Shown: positions 8,501 through 15,150 of the stretch, in pieces
Numbering within the stretch: the first letter of the stretch is position 1
How the letters are laid out: every line of letters begins with the position of its first letter
Source: Rhodocyclaceae bacterium
GTDB taxonomy: Bacteria > Pseudomonadota > Gammaproteobacteria > Burkholderiales > Rhodocyclaceae
Direction of reading: 5' to 3'
Length of the DNA: 43,941 nt
Assembly (NCBI GenBank): GCA_019750575.1
Contig: JAIEOJ010000259.1
Span: 1-43,941, forward strand
Made by a program: the position numbers and the translations under genes
The notes under the pieces: model-generated
Told to the model about the DNA's origin: nothing
The model's input: only the letters and a program-made list of their open reading frames with translations
Databases searched by the model: none

Positions 8501-9738
8501 AGACTCTCGACGAAGTAACCGACCGGATGGCTGTGCAGATCGGCCGATACGAGCCCGATCTTGAGCCGTACCGGATTCTTTTCACAACGCCATTCGCGAT
8601 AAAGCTGGCTACGGCGTCGGGCAACCAGGCGGCCGTATTGCTCGGCCAGATCGCGCGCCTCGCGGGCCTTGTCGATATGTGTGTAGTTGAGTACGAACAG
8701 CAGCAGATCGTAGGCCAGCGGACTGTCCGGATCGATTGCAATGGCCTTGCGTATGACGCTCTCAGCTTCGTCAAGATGGCCGAGCTTGACCAGTGCCGTG
8801 CTCAGATTTCGCAGCGCGAAGGCATTCCGAGGCTCGAGCTGAAGCGCTGTGCGAAAGCACGTTTCGGCTTCGCGAAACGCCTGCGCTGTCGTCAGCAGCA
8901 CACCCAGGTTGGAGTAGGGGACGGCCTGTTTCGGATCGAGCTCGATGGCACGTCGATAGCACGCTGCAGCCTCATCCAGCCGCTCCTGATCTTTGTACAC
9001 GTTACCCAGATTGGTGTGCGTGTCCGACACGTTCGGTTCGAGCGCAATCGCCTGCACGAATGCAGCCTCGGCTTCCTGAAGGCGGCGCAGACGCCACAGG
9101 ATCAGACCCAGGTCGGCGTGGGCCTGCGCCTCCCCTGGGCGAAGTTCGACCATTTTCAGGTTGGCGGGCAGGGCCTCTTCGAAGCGGTGGGTATGGTAGC
9201 GGGCGAGACTCAGCGCTTTCCATCCTTCCATGGCGTGCGGATATTTCTGCGTGAGTGCGACGGCAAGTTGTTCCATACGCACGTAGTCGCGCTTGGCGAA
9301 GGCCGCCGAGAGCGCCTGCAATTCGGCTGGCGTCGGCAAGGGGCCGGCGGGTGGTGCAGGCGCTGTTGTCGTGTGATTTTTTTCTTGGGACGTTACCGCA
9401 TGCGCGACGACGCCGTGACGCCGACTGAGTTGCATGACTTCCTGCGCAGCGGCAGTTTCGCCGGCTGCGTTGAGCGCCTCGATATAGCTTTGCCAGAACT
9501 GAGCCTTGCCGGGGTTGGCGGCCACTGCGGCCTGGAAGAAAGGCAGCGAGGCTGCGGGTTGCTGCAACTGGACGGCGATGACGCCGAGGTTGTGATGCGC
9601 GTCGGCATTCTGGGGGGCGATCTGCAGAATGGCCCGATACAATTCTTCCGCTTCCTTCAGGCGGCCCGCCTGATGATGCGCGACCGCAGTGCTGAAGGCT
9701 TCCTGGACGAGTGCGGCGTTGCTGGAGGTGTCGCTCAT
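5587..9738 (-). CDS. Tandem TPR-O-GlcNAc transferase (SPINDLY/OGT-like, GT41) with two complete catalytic modules
   Basis: 1383 residues. Module 1: TPR helices from about residue 10 to 360 (with a proline-rich linker near 125-140), then a GT41 domain about 390-745. Module 2: a proline/alanine linker 752-775, more TPRs to about 1000, then a second GT41 domain about 1019-1380. Each catalytic domain keeps the HPVGY histidine (H404 and H1036), the DGIHxLLDLxGHTxDNRLPLFAxKPAPVQA block and the lysine of GCFNN..K (K572 and K1204), the counterpart of the UDP-binding lysine of human OGT. By family it transfers GlcNAc or a related sugar to Ser/Thr of proteins. Flagellin encoded nearby is a plausible target, but that is inference. 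No strong Shine-Dalgarno sequence precedes the ATG. The usual bacterial homologue has one module. Confidence 0.88.
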   Translation of the reverse strand: MSDTSSNAALVQEAFSTAVAHHQAGRLKEAEELYRAILQIAPQNADAHHNLGVIAVQLQQPAASLPFFQAAVAANPGKAQFWQSYIEALNAAGETAAAQEVMQLSRRHGVVAHAVTSQEKNHTTTAPAPPAGPLPTPAELQALSAAFAKRDYVRMEQLAVALTQKYPHAMEGWKALSLARYHTHRFEEALPANLKMVELRPGEAQAHADLGLILWRLRRLQEAEAAFVQAIALEPNVSDTHTNLGNVYKDQERLDEAAACYRRAIELDPKQAVPYSNLGVLLTTAQAFREAETCFRTALQLEPRNAFALRNLSTALVKLGHLDEAESVIRKAIAIDPDSPLAYDLLLFVLNYTHIDKAREARDLAEQYGRLVARRRSQLYREWRCEKNPVRLKIGLVSADLHSHPVGYFVESLVSNLPTDSIELVAYVHMSEQKCDALTTRIRPHFSDWKSIYRLSDQDAAALIHADGIHVLLDLSGHTTDNRLPLFAFKPAPVQASWLGYFATTGVAEMDYLIGDPWLCPAGEEAHFTESVWRLPQTWLSFTPPETDVPVSALPALQNGYVTFGCFNNLNKMNDAVVSLWAELLRQLPDARLLLKAPQLRDSAVQAETASRFALHGIGSDRLMLEGPSPRQEYLQAYAKVDIALDPFPYPGGATSVDTLWMGVPVLTLRGNRFLAHLGESVAHNAGMPNWIAADKDDYIRKAIAFAGDLAALGALRSGLRDRLKTSPLLDTQGFAQGFDAALWQMWQAHAPKPPAALPTAAKKQAPAAEMAQLQRLLKQGNAAALEKHALAITQKYPQTTAAWRALGQAQQQGGRLDAALQSMQRVVALAHDDAAAHASLGYLLIRNGRPHEAESSLRHAIAIDPRQTDACINLGFICRSRGDLEGAVSAYRQAVAVNASLANAHANLGIVLLEQNRLRAAEESLRKALALTPSDTGAMLALSSTLVKLGLLEEAESLARRLIKREPDNAKAYNILLFLLNYGNTRHTPEALSLAQDFGKMLSRKFAQQRYSQWTCDPQPTRLRIGLVSGDLYNHPVGYFLAGLLEQLDTHRFEVIAYSNRPEHKTDAMSQRLRAHCAGWKNIDGLDDVAAAGLIHADGIHILLDLAGHTGDNRLPLFACKPAPVQAAWLGYFATTGVEQMDYLIGDPNVCPAGEEGHFTETIWRLPETYLCFTPPDADIAINDLPARENGFITFGCFNNIGKLTDAVLATWARILQQVPNARLLLKARQLADAAVCTWLRERFAAYGITDQQLLLEGPTPRDDYLRAYQRLDIVLDPFPYPGGTTTVEALWMSVPVLTLRGNRMLSHAGENIMRNVGLPEWIAVDEADYVTKAVEFAADPDMLATLRQQLRQQALASPMFDAPRFARHFENALSGMWSAKR

Positions 9739-9781
9739 GGAGGGCGGTGGCCCGGGTGGGGACCGGCTGCAATCAAAGGAT

Positions 9782-9806
9782 GGAAGTCCCTATTATCCGG
9801 ACTTCC
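9782..9806. repeat. 8-bp perfect inverted repeat upstream of the OGT-like gene
   Basis: GGAAGTCC at 9782-9789 is repeated inverted as GGACTTCC at 9799-9806, around a 9-base spacer. It lies about 45 bases before the OGT-like start on the leftward strand and just past the HU terminator. It could be an operator or a 5' leader hairpin. No promoter hexamers are clear around it. Confidence 0.4.
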
Positions 9807-9823
9807 TTGCCGTCGGCACCAAT

Positions 9824-9852
9824 AAAAAGGCCCGCACAAGGCGGGCCTTTTT
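9824..9852 (-). terminator. Intrinsic terminator downstream of HU
   Basis: Twelve-base arms AAAAAGGCCCGC (9824-9835) and GCGGGCCTTTTT (9841-9852) flank a 5-base loop. Read leftward it ends in a U-run, and it lies 18 bases beyond the HU stop. It separates HU from the OGT-like gene, which therefore needs its own promoter. Confidence 0.9.
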
Positions 9853-9869
9853 ATTGTTCTGGAGAAGTA

Positions 9870-10157
9870 TTACTTCTTCTTCTTGCCAGCAACAGCGGTC
9901 TTGAAACCGGCACCGGCGGAAAACTTCGGCACGGTGGTTGCCGGGATCTTGATCGACTCGCCGGTCTTCGGGTTCTTGCCGGTGCGTGCAGCACGCTTGG
10001 CCGACTTGAAGGTACCGAAACCCACCAGGGTAACCGTGTCGCCCTTCGACACAGCCTTGACAACAGCAGCGATGATGCCGTCCAGCGCCTTGCCGGCGGC
10101 GGCCTTGCTAATGTCGGCTTCCTTGGCGGCGATTTCGATCAGTTCAGCTTTGTTCAT
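9870..10157 (-). CDS. hup: HU-family nucleoid DNA-binding protein
   Basis: 95 residues beginning MNKAELIEIAAKEADISKA, with the HU signature GFGTF near 47-51 and the DNA-binding arm RTGKNPKTGESIKIPA (about 58-73). HU dimers bend and compact DNA without strong sequence preference. The C-terminus carries a lysine tail (GKKKK), a little longer than the 90-residue enterobacterial HU. GGAAGG precedes the ATG. It is a monocistronic gene: its own promoter lies at about 10206-10236 and a strong terminator follows. IHF is less likely because the arm and start motifs are of HU type. Confidence 0.95.
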   Translation of the reverse strand: MNKAELIEIAAKEADISKAAAGKALDGIIAAVVKAVSKGDTVTLVGFGTFKSAKRAARTGKNPKTGESIKIPATTVPKFSAGAGFKTAVAGKKKK

Positions 10158-10184
10158 CTTCCCTTCCTTCCGTTTGTCGAGAGA

Positions 10185-10198
10185 AGGCCAAATGGCCT
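10185..10198. promoter_or_regulatory. Short palindrome in the HU leader
   Basis: AGGCCA and TGGCCT flank two bases at 10185-10198, between the putative HU promoter and its start codon. It would sit in the mRNA leader as a 6-bp hairpin or act as a repressor site. Function is unknown. Confidence 0.35.
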
Positions 10199-10205
10199 GA
10201 GGCGT

Positions 10206-10236
10206 ATTCTAGCCACAAGTGCAAAGGAAAGTGCAA
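10206..10236 (-). promoter_or_regulatory. Putative HU promoter
   Basis: On the leftward strand TTGCAC (10231-10236) and TAGAAT (10206-10211) are separated by 19 bases, slightly longer than ideal. The same two hexamers recur in the fbpA promoter with 18 bases. The distance to the HU start is about 50 bases. Confidence 0.5.
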
Positions 10237-10272
10237 GGTTTTTTTGTCGGGGGCCCTTGTGAGGCCTTGCGC

Positions 10273-10278
10273 TACAAT
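10273..10278 (+). promoter_or_regulatory. Candidate -10 hexamer for rdgC
   Basis: TACAAT lies about 55 bases before the rdgC start. No convincing -35 is found 16-18 bases upstream, so this is a weak call. Confidence 0.3.
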
Positions 10279-10332
10279 GCTCCCGCAACATCTGTCGTAT
10301 TTTTTCTGACACTTCCCCTGGAGTTTTTTCTC

Positions 10333-11232
10333 ATGTGGTTTCGCAATCTGCAGGTTTTTCGTCTCGCGTCGGGCTGGTCGGCCAGTCCGGAAAGTCTGGC
10401 GGAAAGCCTTGCCAGGACTGCCTTTCAGCCATGCAGTGCGATGGCGCGTCAGGCCCAGGGCTGGGTTCCGCCACGCGGCAACCCCGATGAGTTTCTCTAT
10501 GTGCAGGCGCAGCAAATGATGCTGACCCTGGGCGTGGAACAAAAGATACTGCCGGTCTCGGTGATCCGTCAGTATGTGCAGGAAAAGGCGCGCGAGCTTG
10601 AAGAAAGCCAGGGTTTCAAGCCCGGCCGCAAGCAGTTGAAGGACATGTTCGATGCCATCGAGGCCGAATTGCTGCCGCGCGCCTTCGTCAAGCGTCGCCT
10701 CACTTATGTATGGATAGACCCGGTTAACGGCTGGCTGGTGGTGGATGCGGCGAGCACCGGCAAGGCCGACGAGGTGATCGAGCAACTCAAGCTGACCCTG
10801 GGCGAACTGCCGCTGACGCTGTTCAAGACCGTGCAGGCGCCGGGTACGGCGATGACCACCTGGCTTTCGCTGGGCGAGGTGCCCGGTCCCTTCTCCATCG
10901 ACCAGGACTGCGAGCTGCGCGTGGCTGGCGAGGCCGGCGGCAGCGTGCGTTACACGCGCCATCCGCTGGATGCGGAAGAGATCAACCAGCATATCAATCG
11001 CGGCAAGGTCGCCGGCAAGCTCGCGCTCACCTGGAACGATCGCATCAGCTTTGTGCTGACAGAGCAGATGCAGATCAAGCGTGTTGTCTTCCTCGATGCC
11101 CTGCGCGAGCAGGCCGAGCAGGCAGTCGATGGCGGCGGTGATGCCTTCGAGGCCGACTTTGCCATCATGTGCGGTGAGCTGTCCGCCATGCTGGCCAGCC
11201 TCTCCGAGGCGCTCGGGGGCGAAGCCGAATGA
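10333..11232 (+). CDS. rdgC: Recombination-associated protein RdgC
   Basis: 299 residues from ATG 10333, close to the 303 of E. coli RdgC. The start MWFRNLQVFRL, the LQARQ-like SAMARQAQGWVPPRG segment and KPGRKQLKDM are family hallmarks. RdgC forms a ring-shaped dimer that binds double-stranded DNA and restrains RecA loading; it is a nucleoid-associated cytosolic protein. No frameshift is seen. Its stop overlaps the M48 protease start as ATGA, so the two are translated together, although their roles have no obvious link. It is divergent from HU across a 175-base region that must hold both promoters. Confidence 0.95.
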   Translation: MWFRNLQVFRLASGWSASPESLAESLARTAFQPCSAMARQAQGWVPPRGNPDEFLYVQAQQMMLTLGVEQKILPVSVIRQYVQEKARELEESQGFKPGRKQLKDMFDAIEAELLPRAFVKRRLTYVWIDPVNGWLVVDAASTGKADEVIEQLKLTLGELPLTLFKTVQAPGTAMTTWLSLGEVPGPFSIDQDCELRVAGEAGGSVRYTRHPLDAEEINQHINRGKVAGKLALTWNDRISFVLTEQMQIKRVVFLDALREQAEQAVDGGGDAFEADFAIMCGELSAMLASLSEALGGEAE

Positions 11233-12026
11233 AGCGCCTCGCATTCATGCTGATGTTGTGTGCAGGCGCTGCCTGTGCGCAGGAGGGTGTGAATGTGGGC
11301 GAGGCTTCCTCGCTGCGCACCATGGTGCCGGCCGAGCAGATGGAGCAGCAGGCCGCCGCCAGCTACAGGCAGCTGCTCAAGCAGGCTGCGGCCAAGGACG
11401 CGCTGGCGCCCGACAGCCACCCTGAACTGAAGCGTTTACGCGCCATCGCCAATCGCCTGTTGCCGCATGCCGTGCGTTTCAATCCGCGCGCGGCGCAGTG
11501 GCAATGGGAAGTGAATCTGATCGGTGCCAGACAGATCAATGCCTTCTGCATGCCGGGCGGCAAGATCGCGTTCTACACCGGCATCCTGAATACGCTCAAG
11601 CTGACCGACGATGAAGTGGCCATGATCATGGGTCACGAGATGGCGCATGCGCTGCGCGAACATGCGCGCGAGCAGGCTGCGAAGAACACGCTGACCGGCC
11701 TCGCGGCAAACGTGCTCGGCATGGTGTTTTCCGGCAGCAACTATAGCGATGTCGCCAATATCGCCATCAATGCCGGTCACGGCCTGGCAGCGCGGGCCTT
11801 TTCTCGCAGTGACGAGCGCGAGGCGGATCTGGTCGGCATGGAGCTGGCGGCGCGCGGCGGTTTTGATCCGCAGGCCGGCATCACGCTCTGGGAAAAGATG
11901 GGCAATACGAGCAAGGGCGCACCGCCCGAGTTCCTGTCCACTCACCCGGCCAATGCCAGCCGCATCGAGGATATCCGCCGTCACCTGCCCGACGTGATGC
12001 CGCTGTATTTGCGGGCGAAACCCTAG
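11229..12026 (+). CDS. Periplasmic M48-family metallopeptidase
   Basis: 265 residues. A signal peptide (MKRLAFMLMLCAGAACA, cleavage expected near 18) sends it to the periplasm; no clear lipobox is followed by processing-competent residues. The zinc motif HEMAH is at 136-140, with the third ligand in EREAD near 198. This is the short BepA/LoiP/YggG-like type, without the C-terminal TPR domain of BepA. By family it would degrade misassembled outer-membrane proteins. It is coupled to rdgC by an ATGA overlap and is convergent with the PilZ gene 25 bases away. Confidence 0.85.
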   Translation: MKRLAFMLMLCAGAACAQEGVNVGEASSLRTMVPAEQMEQQAAASYRQLLKQAAAKDALAPDSHPELKRLRAIANRLLPHAVRFNPRAAQWQWEVNLIGARQINAFCMPGGKIAFYTGILNTLKLTDDEVAMIMGHEMAHALREHAREQAAKNTLTGLAANVLGMVFSGSNYSDVANIAINAGHGLAARAFSRSDEREADLVGMELAARGGFDPQAGITLWEKMGNTSKGAPPEFLSTHPANASRIEDIRRHLPDVMPLYLRAKP

Positions 12027-12051
12027 TCAGCCCTGCGCCGAAAGGCGAGGC

Positions 12052-12879
12052 TTACGCCAGGCCGCTTTCGCGCGCCTTGCGCTCGCGTTCCATGCGCACG
12101 ATGTAGCGCTGGATCAGGTTCTGTGACGTGATCGGCATGTCCACGAACTGGCAGCCGGCACGCAGGCTGGGCTGACCGTTGCGCAGCGTCGTTTCATAAA
12201 TGTTCACGATGCGCAGGGTGGTGTTGATGACGCCGATCTGCGGCAGGTCCAGGGTGCAGTCCGGCCATTCCTGCTCGGTGCTGAACGGCACCTGGTCGAT
12301 GTGCAGCGACAGGCCGCCGATGCTGATGTCGATGACATCATGCGTGTAGATCTGCACGCTGCCATCGCTCATGACGACAGGGATGTCGCACAGCAGCGGC
12401 CGCGTGATGGGCGTGCGCAGGCGGAAGTACTCGCGGCGCTGCAGTCGCAGCAGGGTTTCCGGCAGGGCGGCAGCGAATACGCTGCGGCCCTCGTACGGCG
12501 TTTCACGCACACCCGTCAGGATGAACTGCAGCTTGACCATGTCGTGGCGGGTGATGCAGAAAATCTTGCCAGCCTCGAGCGCGCGCCGGTTCATTTCCTC
12601 GCTGCTGCCACGGTCGAGCAGGAGTTCGCGGTCGTTCACGGCGAGCAGGGTGGTCAGCAGGAAATCCTTGCCGCTGTTGAAGTAGAGGGTGACGAGATCG
12701 CCCTGGGCGACGACCTGGCGCAGCACGGCAAGAATTTCGCGCGGGCTGTGCAGCAGGTATTCGCTGTACTGGTCGAGGTGCAGGACCTCCGCGCTGGCCT
12801 CGTCTTCGGCCGCTGGCGGCAGCGGGGTTTCCTGCGGCGTATCGTCGGTTTCCATGAGGCGTGTTGTCGGGAGGGGCAT
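12052..12879 (-). CDS. ycgR: YcgR-type flagellar brake protein with PilZ domain
   Basis: 275 residues from ATG 12879, or 267 from ATG 12855; neither has a good ribosome-binding site. An N-terminal YcgR domain (about 40-140) precedes a PilZ domain. The c-di-GMP motifs are present: RRxxxR at 148-153 (QRREYFR) and DxSxxG at 184-189 (DISIGG). In enterobacteria the c-di-GMP-bound form acts on the motor/switch to slow swimming. Being last in the leftward flagellar block supports that role. The N-terminal 30 residues are acidic and proline-rich, probably disordered. Confidence 0.88.
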   Translation of the reverse strand: MPLPTTRLMETDDTPQETPLPPAAEDEASAEVLHLDQYSEYLLHSPREILAVLRQVVAQGDLVTLYFNSGKDFLLTTLLAVNDRELLLDRGSSEEMNRRALEAGKIFCITRHDMVKLQFILTGVRETPYEGRSVFAAALPETLLRLQRREYFRLRTPITRPLLCDIPVVMSDGSVQIYTHDVIDISIGGLSLHIDQVPFSTEQEWPDCTLDLPQIGVINTTLRIVNIYETTLRNGQPSLRAGCQFVDMPITSQNLIQRYIVRMERERKARESGLA

Positions 12880-12918
12880 GACAGGGCGGCAAAAATGTCG
12901 GGGATAAGCAGTTAAAGC

Positions 12919-13239
12919 TTATTCCATGCCAGAAGGCATGATGCCTTTTTCCTCGACACGATAAAGCCAGGCCAGCAGTTCGGCCACGGCCACATACAGC
13001 TGGGGTGGAATGTGATCGTCCAGATCGACCTGCAGCAGCAGGGTGACCAATTCCGGCGATTCATGCACATAGACGCCATGGGCCTTGGCGCGATGGATGA
13101 TTTCCTCGGCGATCAGGCCCTTGCCCCGCGCCACCACCTTGGGTGCGGCATCGCCCGGTGCATAGGCGAGGGCGACCGCCAGGGCGCGTTCGTTCTCGCG
13201 CTCCTGTCCGTCTTCGCGCTGGACTTCATTCTGACTCAT
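12919..13239 (-). CDS. FlhB C-terminal-domain-like protein (stand-alone export-switch homologue)
   Basis: 106 residues. It matches the cytoplasmic tail of FlhB/YscU (LAVALAYAPGDAAPKVVARGKG, then IIHRAKAHGVYVHESPEL and IPPQLYVAVAELLAWLYR) but has no membrane helices. The self-cleaving NPTH that normally precedes YAVAL is absent: the sequence there is NERALAVALAY. Such soluble FlhB-like proteins can partly replace the cleaved FlhB tail in known cases. The gene overlaps the fliK-like 3' end by 14 bases, which fits the known FliK-FlhB partnership in export switching. Confidence 0.8.
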   Translation of the reverse strand: MSQNEVQREDGQERENERALAVALAYAPGDAAPKVVARGKGLIAEEIIHRAKAHGVYVHESPELVTLLLQVDLDDHIPPQLYVAVAELLAWLYRVEEKGIMPSGME

Positions 13240-14308
13240 GGCGTACCTGGGCGGCCTGCAGGGTGATGCCTGCCGCGGCCAGGGCCTCCGTGAGTGCCGG
13301 CAATTCGTCGCGCATGTCGGCGGCGGAGGCGCCGACCGGGGTGCTCAGGTTGAGTTGCAGGCTGTTGCCGGCAATGCGCAGCCTGGCCTCGACCGAGCCG
13401 AGGCGGGGCGTGGTGAGGCGCAGGGTCGTCAGCCAGGGCTGCGGCTCATCGCTGCCTTGTGCGGCCTGCTGGCGGTCTTCCTCCACCTCCCATTCGATGC
13501 GCTGGCCGGGCCAGGCCTCGCCATGCAGGATCAGGCGCTGACTGGCCGCCGCTTCAAGCTGCTGATGCACGAGCGGGCGCAATTCCGCGGGCAGGGTCTG
13601 GCTCTCGTTGCGTGCCAGGGCGGTTTCTGCGGGCCGGACGCCTTCTTCGGCGAGCGATTCTGCCGTGCGTGCGGCGGCGGCCGTATCCATGGCCGCTGCG
13701 GAGCGCGCCCTGGCGGCAAGTTGTGCGGCATTGGGCTCGGATTGCTTCCCCTGCGGCTCCTGCAGCAGGGTTTCCAGCGGCCGCTTGCCGGCAATCCATT
13801 GCGCCTGGTGTGCTTCGTAGAACAGGCCGCTGCCTTCCACCGCCTTCTGCAGCGCGGCAGCGAGCGGGCCGGCCGTTGTCGGCGGTGCATTGAGCAGGGG
13901 CTGGCCGCGATTCAGCGGTGCGGTGTGCGAGCCCTGTTCTTCACTCAGCAACTGACCGATGAGTTGGGCGGCAGGCGACAGCGTGGTGTGCTTGTAGGCG
14001 CCGGCATCAAGCGTGCCGTCGGGTACCGTGCGGGCAATGATGGCCTTGGGGCTGCGGTCGATGACGACCAGTTCCAGCACGTCGCCGGCATTGGCGCCCT
14101 CGGGCAGGGCCAGGGTCAGGCTCTTGCCGGCAACCAGGGCACGGTAGGTGTTTTCGGGCAGGACTTCCTGGATGCGCGCCGAGAATACCTGGCCCGGTTG
14201 CAGGTCAGGCAGGTCGGCGGGTACGCCGGCAACCCGTGCGACCGGTTGCAGCGGCCCGTCGTCGGGCAGGCGCATGCGTATGCCGACATCAGTCGGAATC
14301 AGGGCCAC
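13226..14308 (-). CDS. fliK: FliK-like flagellar hook-length control protein
   Basis: 360 residues starting at GTG 14308, with GGAGG five bases upstream. The N-terminal part (QPGQVFSARIQEVLPENTYRALVAGK) is a small beta domain seen in some FliK-like proteins. The middle is alanine- and glutamine-rich and of low complexity. The C-terminal 90 residues (LRLTTPRLGSVEARLRIAGN, then LQLNLSTPVG and LPALTEALAAAGI) form the Flg_hook domain that contacts FlhB. It would measure hook length and trigger the export-specificity switch. A second fliK may exist elsewhere, since this one sits with filament genes rather than hook genes. Confidence 0.72.
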   Translation of the reverse strand: MALIPTDVGIRMRLPDDGPLQPVARVAGVPADLPDLQPGQVFSARIQEVLPENTYRALVAGKSLTLALPEGANAGDVLELVVIDRSPKAIIARTVPDGTLDAGAYKHTTLSPAAQLIGQLLSEEQGSHTAPLNRGQPLLNAPPTTAGPLAAALQKAVEGSGLFYEAHQAQWIAGKRPLETLLQEPQGKQSEPNAAQLAARARSAAAMDTAAAARTAESLAEEGVRPAETALARNESQTLPAELRPLVHQQLEAAASQRLILHGEAWPGQRIEWEVEEDRQQAAQGSDEPQPWLTTLRLTTPRLGSVEARLRIAGNSLQLNLSTPVGASAADMRDELPALTEALAAAGITLQAAQVRHESE

Positions 14309-14366
14309 GCCGGCCTCCGTTGCGGGAAAGGATGCGGGGTCAAGGTGGCGCTCCGGCCACCATCAG

Positions 14367-14714
14367 TCAGGCGGTGTGCGCGCCGTAGGTCTGGTCGACC
14401 TGGCGCTTCTTGCGGGCGCCGCCGAGAAACTGGCGTACCTGTTCCATCCAGGGCTCGGTATGGCGGCGGATTTCGGCGTCGTCGGCGAGTATGCGCTGGA
14501 TCAGCGCCGCCTTGCGTTCGCGCTCCCCCATGCCCAGCCTGCCGTTGTCGTCCTCTCCGGCGAGGCGCAGACGCAACTCGCTCACCGAGCGTTCCAGCTC
14601 GATCAGGCTGTCCCAGTCGTTGCGACGCGCGGCCTCGACCATGCGCGCCGACAGGCTGGTCATTTCTTCGTAGAGTTCGATCTGGTTCTGCATTGCAAGC
14701 ATGGTAGTCCTCAT
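14367..14714 (-). CDS. fliT: FliT-like flagellar export chaperone
   Basis: 115 residues from ATG 14714, which overlaps the fliS stop as ATGA; ATGs at codons 5 and 8 are alternatives. It is a small, mostly helical, charged protein (LYEEMTSLSARMVEAARRNDWDSL, then RKAALIQRILADDAEIRRHTEPWMEQ), as expected for FliT, the chaperone of the FliD cap. Sequence identity in this family is low, so the call relies strongly on position directly after fliD and fliS. Confidence 0.8.
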   Translation of the reverse strand: MRTTMLAMQNQIELYEEMTSLSARMVEAARRNDWDSLIELERSVSELRLRLAGEDDNGRLGMGERERKAALIQRILADDAEIRRHTEPWMEQVRQFLGGARKKRQVDQTYGAHTA

Positions 14715-15133
14715 GCAGCAGCACGGTTTGCGGAAACTACAGCGGGATCAGCCGCTATTTCTTCCCAGGCAGAGCGCAATTCGCCAAGCAGACGGGTAAC
14801 TTCCTCGATTGCCGCCGGATCGTTGTGCAGATTGGCGTGCAGCAGGCGGATCGTCATGTAATCGTAGAGCGCATGCAGGCGTTCGGCGAGTTCGCCGCCG
14901 GCCTCCAGGTCGAGGCTGACGCGCAGGCCATTGGTGATGATTTCGATGGCCTTGGAGATGTCCTGGCCCTTGGCGGGGATATTCTTTTCCGCCATATGCC
15001 GCGTGGCCGATCCCAGGGCCATGATGGCACCGTCGAAAAGCATGAGGATCAGCTTGTGCGGACTGGCCGCAGTGACACCTGTTTCGACACCGACCTGGGC
15101 GTAAGCGGAAGCGGGATTGTTCGGGGCAAACAT
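14711..15133 (-). CDS. fliS: Flagellin export chaperone FliS
   Basis: 140 residues. The start region (YAQVGVETGVTAASPHKLI) and LMLFDGAIMAL are the family signature. The four-helix protein binds the C-terminal disordered tail of flagellin in the cytoplasm and stops premature polymerisation. GAGGAA lies six bases before ATG 15133. It is 17 bases after fliD and overlaps fliT by four bases, in one leftward operon. Confidence 0.95.
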   Translation of the reverse strand: MFAPNNPASAYAQVGVETGVTAASPHKLILMLFDGAIMALGSATRHMAEKNIPAKGQDISKAIEIITNGLRVSLDLEAGGELAERLHALYDYMTIRLLHANLHNDPAAIEEVTRLLGELRSAWEEIAADPAVVSANRAAA

Positions 15134-15150
15134 GATGATTCCTCGCGAGA

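Noticed and set aside
1-9738. Horizontally acquired glycan island
   Set aside because: No tRNA, integrase, direct repeats or obvious change in base composition or codon use mark a boundary.
13238-14707. A 489-codon rightward open frame opposite the fliK-like and fliT genes
   Set aside because: Low-complexity shadow translation; the leftward genes have overlapping starts and stops and recognisable flagellar domains.
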